From Planktosalinus sp963975935 (GTDB lineage: Bacteria > Bacteroidota > Bacteroidia > Flavobacteriales > Flavobacteriaceae), in assembly GCA_963975935.1 (NCBI GenBank), contig CAXBIQ010000002.1:124001-188000 (forward strand): a stretch of 64,000 bases of DNA, in the 5' to 3' direction. This document shows, in pieces, positions 59,525-64,000 of the stretch (position 1 is its first letter; the number at the start of each line of letters is the position of its first letter). The translations under genes and the position numbers were made by a program. The notes under the pieces were generated by a model that worked only from the letters and a program-made list of their open reading frames with translations, was not told the origin of the DNA and did no database searches.

Positions 59525-61912
59525 ATGGAAAATCCCCACAATAATATTGATATAAATACCCATAACGAACCCACTCTAAGAGAGCAAATAGCTATTTATT
59601 TAAGGCACTGGCCCTGGTTTATAATAACCGTGCTTATAAGTTTGTCAGTTGCTTTTATTTATTTGCGCTATACCACTCCTTTCTTCCAGTCAAAAGCATC
59701 CATCATTATCAAGGACAGTAAGGGCAGGGGGGCTGCTTCAGAACTTGCAGCATTTGAGGACATCGGGTTGATAAGTGGTATGAATACCAATAGCATTGAA
59801 AATGAAATTGAAATCCTTCGCTCCAGACGCCTGTTGCGTAATGTTGTTAATGAACTCGACCTGAATATCAGGTATTTTATTGAAGGAAATATTAAAACCA
59901 CCGAACTTTTTCTAAACAAACCTTTCACCGTTAATATCCTTGACGAAAATAAGGATGTCAAGTTTCCGGGCTATCCGCTTCAATTTATTGTTACTTCACC
60001 AGACACCTTTCGTTTTGTAGATGAAGAAAATGACTTAAGAATTGATGCAGGTTTTGGTGACAAAATGGAATTACCTTATGGTTCACTTACCGTAATACCA
60101 AACACTGAAGTTTTAAAGTCTTTGAAAAAAGATGACTATTCTGTTCAGGTTCTTTTCTCCAACGTAGAAAATTTAGTGACATACTATAGGAATTCCATTC
60201 AGGTGAGCCCTGTTGAAAAAAACAGCAGCGTCATACAATTGACACTCAATGATCCTGTCAAAGAAAAAGCAGAGCATCTTCTTAATGAACTGGTGTCACA
60301 ATATAATAAAGATGCTATTGAAGACAGGAATATGGTTTCTCAAAATACAGCTGAGTTTATTGAAGACCGTCTTCAAATCATAACACAAGAGCTTGATTCT
60401 GTTGAAACTGACAAAGTGATTTTCAAGCAAGAAAACAGGATTACTGATATTGAAGCAGAAGCACAGCTCTTTCTTGAAAGTGCCAGCGAATTAAATAAAA
60501 GACAACTTGATATATCTACACAGCTTGCTGTTGTTAATAATATCATTGACTATCTCACAGAAGATGATGTCACTGCGTTGTTGCCGGCCAATCTTGGAGT
60601 GACAGAAGATGGACTCGATACATCGATTGAAAATTATAACAAATTGGTTTTGGAAAGAAACCGCATGTTGCGCAGTTCGACAGAGCAAAACCCCGTGGTG
60701 ATTAACTTGACAAACCAAATAAACCAATTAAAAGCAAATGTTCTTCAAAGCCTTGAAAACGTTAAGTCTTCACTTGAAAGGGCATTGAGTGACTTAAGAC
60801 GTCAAGAAGGTGTTTTCGGTTCAAAAATCACCAAAGTTCCCGATACAGAAAAAGAGTTCAGGAACATTGTGCGTCAACAAAACATAAAAGAAGCACTCTA
60901 TCTGTTTTTACTTCAAAAAAGAGAAGAAACTTCTTTGTCTATGGCTGTGACGGCTCCCAAAGCTAAAATTGTGGACAAGGCCCACAGTTCCAACACTCCG
61001 GTGTCACCCAAGCGAAATATAATTTTACTTGCAGCACTTTTACTGGGTTTACTGATTCCATTTTTGATTATTTATTTAAACCAACTGCTGTATGACAAAG
61101 TAAGAAACCGTAAAGATGTTGAAAGATATGCACCTGACATTCCGTTATTGGGAGAAATTCCAAAGCTTGCAAGAGGTGCAGAAGAGCTAATACAAAAGAA
61201 CGATACTTCTGTTTTGGCTGAGTCTTTCAGGATTTTGAGGACAAATCTGCAGTACATTTTTGCTTCCAAGAAAATAGAAACCCGTGGGAAAACCATTTTT
61301 GTTACTTCAACGGTTAAGGGTGAAGGTAAAACGTTTACCTCTGTAAACCTTGCCCTTACGTTATCAAATGTGGGTAAAAAAGTCATTTTAGTTGGTGCAG
61401 ATATCAGAAATCCTCAGTTACACCGGTTTATTGATGATTTTAAGAATAAAAAAGGGGTGACAGACTTTCTTGTTTCTCCTGAACTTTCGGTAGAAGAATT
61501 ATCACACCCATCACCTTTTAATCCAAATCTCGATGTTTTATTTTCAGGTAATATTCCTCCTAACCCTGCTGAATTGCTTTTAAGTGAAAGGGTTGAAGTT
61601 TTATTTAATGAGCTAAAGAGTCTTTATGATTATGTAATTGTAGACACGGCTCCCTCGATGCTTGTTACTGATACACTGTTGATAAATAAATATGCCGATA
61701 TCACACTCTATGTGATCAGGGCTGATTATACAGAAAGAAGACTTCTTGAATTTCCTGTAGACAGCTTAGAGGATGGAAAACTCCAAAGTGTTTCGTTTGT
61801 TCTCAATAATGTGAAAATGTCAAATTTCGGTTACGGGAATAAATATGGGTATGCCTATGGAGTTGAAAAAGCAGGATTCTTCGAGAAATTAAAGGGCAAT
61901 CTCTTCAGATAA
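59525..61912 (+). CDS. polysaccharide copolymerase / tyrosine autokinase, Wzc-like
   Basis: A 795-residue inner-membrane protein controlling chain length and export. The first helix is ~32-50 (WFIITVLISLSVAFIYL), a long periplasmic coiled-coil region follows with Wzz (~30-120) and GNVR parts, and the second helix is ~500-520 (IILLAALLLGLLIPFLIIYL). The cytosolic BY-kinase has Walker A STVKGEGKT, Walker A' VILVGADIRNPQLH and Walker B YVIVDTAPS. Its tail has clustered tyrosines in YGNKYGYAYG, the autophosphorylation site. It lies six bases after the Wza-like gene, forming an export pair. Confidence 0.95.
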   Translation: MENPHNNIDINTHNEPTLREQIAIYLRHWPWFIITVLISLSVAFIYLRYTTPFFQSKASIIIKDSKGRGAASELAAFEDIGLISGMNTNSIENEIEILRSRRLLRNVVNELDLNIRYFIEGNIKTTELFLNKPFTVNILDENKDVKFPGYPLQFIVTSPDTFRFVDEENDLRIDAGFGDKMELPYGSLTVIPNTEVLKSLKKDDYSVQVLFSNVENLVTYYRNSIQVSPVEKNSSVIQLTLNDPVKEKAEHLLNELVSQYNKDAIEDRNMVSQNTAEFIEDRLQIITQELDSVETDKVIFKQENRITDIEAEAQLFLESASELNKRQLDISTQLAVVNNIIDYLTEDDVTALLPANLGVTEDGLDTSIENYNKLVLERNRMLRSSTEQNPVVINLTNQINQLKANVLQSLENVKSSLERALSDLRRQEGVFGSKITKVPDTEKEFRNIVRQQNIKEALYLFLLQKREETSLSMAVTAPKAKIVDKAHSSNTPVSPKRNIILLAALLLGLLIPFLIIYLNQLLYDKVRNRKDVERYAPDIPLLGEIPKLARGAEELIQKNDTSVLAESFRILRTNLQYIFASKKIETRGKTIFVTSTVKGEGKTFTSVNLALTLSNVGKKVILVGADIRNPQLHRFIDDFKNKKGVTDFLVSPELSVEELSHPSPFNPNLDVLFSGNIPPNPAELLLSERVEVLFNELKSLYDYVIVDTAPSMLVTDTLLINKYADITLYVIRADYTERRLLEFPVDSLEDGKLQSVSFVLNNVKMSNFGYGNKYGYAYGVEKAGFFEKLKGNLFR

Positions 61913-62089
61913 GACAAGTCCCGGGTTTTTAACGTTTTATGTTTTTTTTTTGTTAAAAGAACTGCTTATTAGTTTACTTAAACAATTGATAATCAGAATA
62001 CAGTTGTTAATTTCAAGTTAAGTTTGCTTTTCTGGCAAACTATATTTCAGGTGTGTACGTATATAAAGTATAACCCTAAATAAAAAATT

Positions 62090-63133
62090 ATGAAAACTTT
62101 GAAATTAATAGCGCTAGCCCTTGTTGCAACCGGAACCATTATATCGTGTTCAGATGATGATGATTCCATCAGCACAGATGATACTGTTGATCCTGCTGAT
62201 AGAGCAGAGTTATATGTATCAAACAACTCAGACGGAAATATTACAAAATATGATGTCAAAGATCAAAACCAGGTAACAAGCGAAACCTTTTTGACACTCT
62301 CTACAGATTCAGAAGGTATTTATTACAATGCAAATAGCGATGATGTTACGCAAGCATCAAGATCATTGTTACAATTAAATACATATGCTGATATTTCAAT
62401 ATCAGATTCAGGTATTTTAATTGACGCATCACTTTCAAGTTCAACTGATTTAGAGAGTCCGCGTGATTTGGCTGTGAGCGGAAACTTATATGTTGTTGCA
62501 GACAATGCAGATGTCGATGGCGACCCTATGACAGATGACGGTCGTTTCTTCATTTACACCCGCACTGATAGTGGCTTTACATTAAGAAACATTGTGACTG
62601 TTAATTTTGCTGTATGGGGAATTACCTTTGTAGGTAATGACTTATATGCCGTTGTTGACAAAACTTCAGACCTGGCTGTATTTAATAACTTCTTAACCGC
62701 CAATACTGCTAATGCAACCGTTGAGGCTTCAAAGCGTATTACCATAGAAGGAATTGTTAGAACCCACGGTATTGCTTTTGACGGAGGAACAATGATATTG
62801 ACTGACATTGGAGCAGCTACAGGTGATGGCTCAGACACAGATGGTGCATTTCATGTCATCACTGATTTTCAATCAAAATTCAACACAGTGGCTGACGGTG
62901 AAACCATGGCTGTTGCCGGAAATCAAGTGCGTGTAGCGGGTGCTGGTACATTTCTAGGAAACCCCATAGCCGCTGCCTATGATGCCGAAACTGAAACGGT
63001 ATATATAGCAGAAAGAGCCAATGCCGGAGGAAGAGTGCTGGCATTTACTAATATTAATTCAGGAGGTGATTTAACTCCGGTGATTAATAACGAACTTTCA
63101 GGAGCTTCGTCACTTTACCTTTACAAGGAGTAA
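62090..63133 (+). CDS. lipoprotein, beta-propeller-like
   Basis: A 347-residue lipoprotein (MKTLKLIALALVATGTIISC, Cys20) with a following acidic stretch (SDDDDSISTDD), as in Bacteroidota surface lipoproteins where such residues favour surface export. The rest is beta-rich, with repeating units (AELYVSNNSDGNITKYDVK, DLAVSGNLYVVADNADVDG, WGITFVGNDLYAVVDKTSD, THGIAFDGGTMILTDIG, AAYDAETETVYIAERANAG) typical of NHL/strictosidine-type propellers. There is no catalytic signature. It follows the export genes after 177 bases without a recognised promoter. Confidence 0.85.
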   Translation: MKTLKLIALALVATGTIISCSDDDDSISTDDTVDPADRAELYVSNNSDGNITKYDVKDQNQVTSETFLTLSTDSEGIYYNANSDDVTQASRSLLQLNTYADISISDSGILIDASLSSSTDLESPRDLAVSGNLYVVADNADVDGDPMTDDGRFFIYTRTDSGFTLRNIVTVNFAVWGITFVGNDLYAVVDKTSDLAVFNNFLTANTANATVEASKRITIEGIVRTHGIAFDGGTMILTDIGAATGDGSDTDGAFHVITDFQSKFNTVADGETMAVAGNQVRVAGAGTFLGNPIAAAYDAETETVYIAERANAGGRVLAFTNINSGGDLTPVINNELSGASSLYLYKE

Positions 63134-63151
63134 AATAAACAGTGTCAAAAT

Positions 63152-63182
63152 AAAAAGCCCTTCTGCATAAGAAGGGCTTTTT
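63152..63182. terminator. bidirectional intrinsic terminator
   Basis: A perfect 12-bp stem AAAAAGCCCTTC / GAAGGGCTTTTT with a seven-base loop between the convergent lipoprotein gene and yebC. Confidence 0.96.
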
Positions 63183-63209
63183 TATTATTTAAGTATAGTT
63201 TATATCTGT

Positions 63210-63923
63210 TTATGACTCTTCCATCGTGTGATATACGTTTTGAACGTCATCATCTTCTTCAATTTTTTCAAGGAGCTTTTCCACATCTGCAGCCTCTTCT
63301 TCGGTAAGTTTTTTTGTTACCTGAGGGATGCGCTCAAAGCCGGAGGAAAGGATCTCAATATTGTTTTCCTCCAGGTATTTCTGGATGTTACCAAAACTCT
63401 CAAAAGGGGCATATATCAAAATGCCGTCTTCATCTTCAAAAATTTCTTCTGCACCAAAATCAATTAATTCAAGTTCCAGTTCTTCAAGGTCAATGTTTTC
63501 AGGATTGATCCTGAAGTTACATGTATGATCAAACATAAATACCACAGAGCCACTGGTGCCCAGGCTGCCGTCACATTTGTTGAAATAGGATCGTATGTTT
63601 GCTACCGTGCGTGTATTGTTATCTGTTGCGGTTTCAATTAAAATGGCAATACCGTGAGGGGCATAGCCTTCAAAAAGGACTTCTTTGTAATCTCCTAAGT
63701 TTTTATCTGAGGCTCTTTTAATGGCACGTTCAATATTGTCTTTGGGCATATTGACGGCTTTGGCATTCTGTATAACGGCACGCAGCCTGGAGTTGGTGTC
63801 AGGATCAGGTCCGCCTTCTTTTACAGCCATAACAATGTCTTTGCCTATGCGTGTAAAGGCTTTGGACATTGCAGACCAACGCTTCATCTTACGTGCTTTT
63901 CTGAATTCAAACGCTCTTCCCAT
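63210..63923 (-). CDS. YebC/PmpR family DNA-binding protein
   Basis: A 237-residue protein of the YebC/TACO1 family. It has the three-domain layout with RKMKRWSAMSKAFTRIGKDI at the N-terminus, AKAVNMPKDNIERAIKRA, LFEGYAPHGIAILIETATDN, and acidic domain III (EDDDVQNVY). Older annotation is transcription regulator; recent work links family members to translation of proline-rich sequences at the ribosome. Its N-terminus (MGRAFEFRKAR) resembles the Bacteroidota YebC form. A TAATTTCG box (minus strand) lies just before it. It ends the window's content; 63924-64000 holds no gene. Confidence 0.96.
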   Translation of the reverse strand: MGRAFEFRKARKMKRWSAMSKAFTRIGKDIVMAVKEGGPDPDTNSRLRAVIQNAKAVNMPKDNIERAIKRASDKNLGDYKEVLFEGYAPHGIAILIETATDNNTRTVANIRSYFNKCDGSLGTSGSVVFMFDHTCNFRINPENIDLEELELELIDFGAEEIFEDEDGILIYAPFESFGNIQKYLEENNIEILSSGFERIPQVTKKLTEEEAADVEKLLEKIEEDDDVQNVYHTMEES

Positions 63924-64000
63924 AAAGTTTTAATTTATACATTTCATGTAAGCGAAATTACTGCTTTACATAACCATTTCCAACAGGTTTTTTTTAATCT

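Noticed and set aside
1..64000. Insertion sequence, prophage or genomic island
   Set aside because: No transposase, integrase, phage gene, tRNA boundary or flanking direct repeat was recognised; the gene content is mostly conserved housekeeping.

Overview
The window is a stretch of core chromosome from a member of the Bacteroidota, most likely a marine-type Flavobacteriaceae. Lineage markers are type IX secretion (T9SS) C-terminal sorting domains on three secreted proteins, a gliding lipoprotein GldI, a CAL67264-type small membrane protein, DUF3810, DUF5683, DUF6122 and WbqC genes, many lipobox (SPII) lipoproteins, and promoter boxes of the form TAnnTTTG. No IS element, prophage, CRISPR array, tRNA or rRNA was recognised. 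Coding density is high: no gap exceeds 300 bases apart from 12517-12911, which holds the SRP RNA.

Layout. 1-11.4 kb: 3' end of a BspA-type repeat surface protein with a T9SS tail, an outer lipoprotein, fumarylacetoacetase, glyA, a tandem pair of FG-GAP/UnbV secreted proteins, and a beta-helix lipoprotein. 11.4-20.4 kb: glutaminyl cyclase, SRP RNA, an SDR, transaldolase/FSA, a thioredoxin-fold lipoprotein lacking its cysteines, a YbiT-like ABC-F protein, a three-gene small membrane/DUF2007 operon (including a 55-residue protein), and two fasciclin proteins. 20.4-35.5 kb: pheT, a DUF389 membrane protein with a degenerate lipid-kinase-like front half, recG, an M1 peptidase, an acyl-CoA carboxylase beta subunit, a small membrane protein, ettA, DUF3810 and pepD. 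35.5-47.2 kb: a double-domain peptidyl-prolyl isomerase, gldI, DHH phosphoesterase, ndk, the recF-lipoprotein-DciA operon, a TPR protein, ribH, a small membrane protein, mutL, two rhomboids and an EEP-family enzyme. 47.2-52.7 kb: the minus-strand operon parA-parB-DUF5683-dapB-lepB-wbqC-DUF6122. 52.9-63.1 kb: a surface glycan block with a fused KdsB-KdnB enzyme, an acyltransferase, an EpsN/PglE-like aminotransferase, a membrane nucleotide-sugar 4,6-dehydratase, Wza-like exporter and Wzc-like tyrosine kinase, then a beta-propeller-like lipoprotein. The window closes with yebC.

How the genes work together. The glycan block is the most coherent functional set. The fused first gene suggests activation of Kdo and its oxidation at C8 (the route to 8-amino-Kdo lipopolysaccharide). 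The dehydratase plus aminotransferase should make a 4-amino-4,6-dideoxy nucleotide sugar. Wza and Wzc homologues would export a polymer. No glycosyltransferase or KdnA-type aminotransferase is visible, so the pathway must continue elsewhere. The genes 35.6-38.3 kb form a periplasmic folding/gliding operon. recF and DciA link recombination and replication.

No wholly unknown multi-gene system was found. The best leads are the KdsB-KdnB fusion, a MutL whose endonuclease motifs are altered, an ABC-F protein with one intact and one degenerate composite ATP site, the DUF389/lipid-kinase-like fusion, a near-identical 122-base tract shared by the two FG-GAP genes, a REP-like inverted repeat at 2206-2267, and a duplicated AT-rich palindromic leader before the second fasciclin gene.
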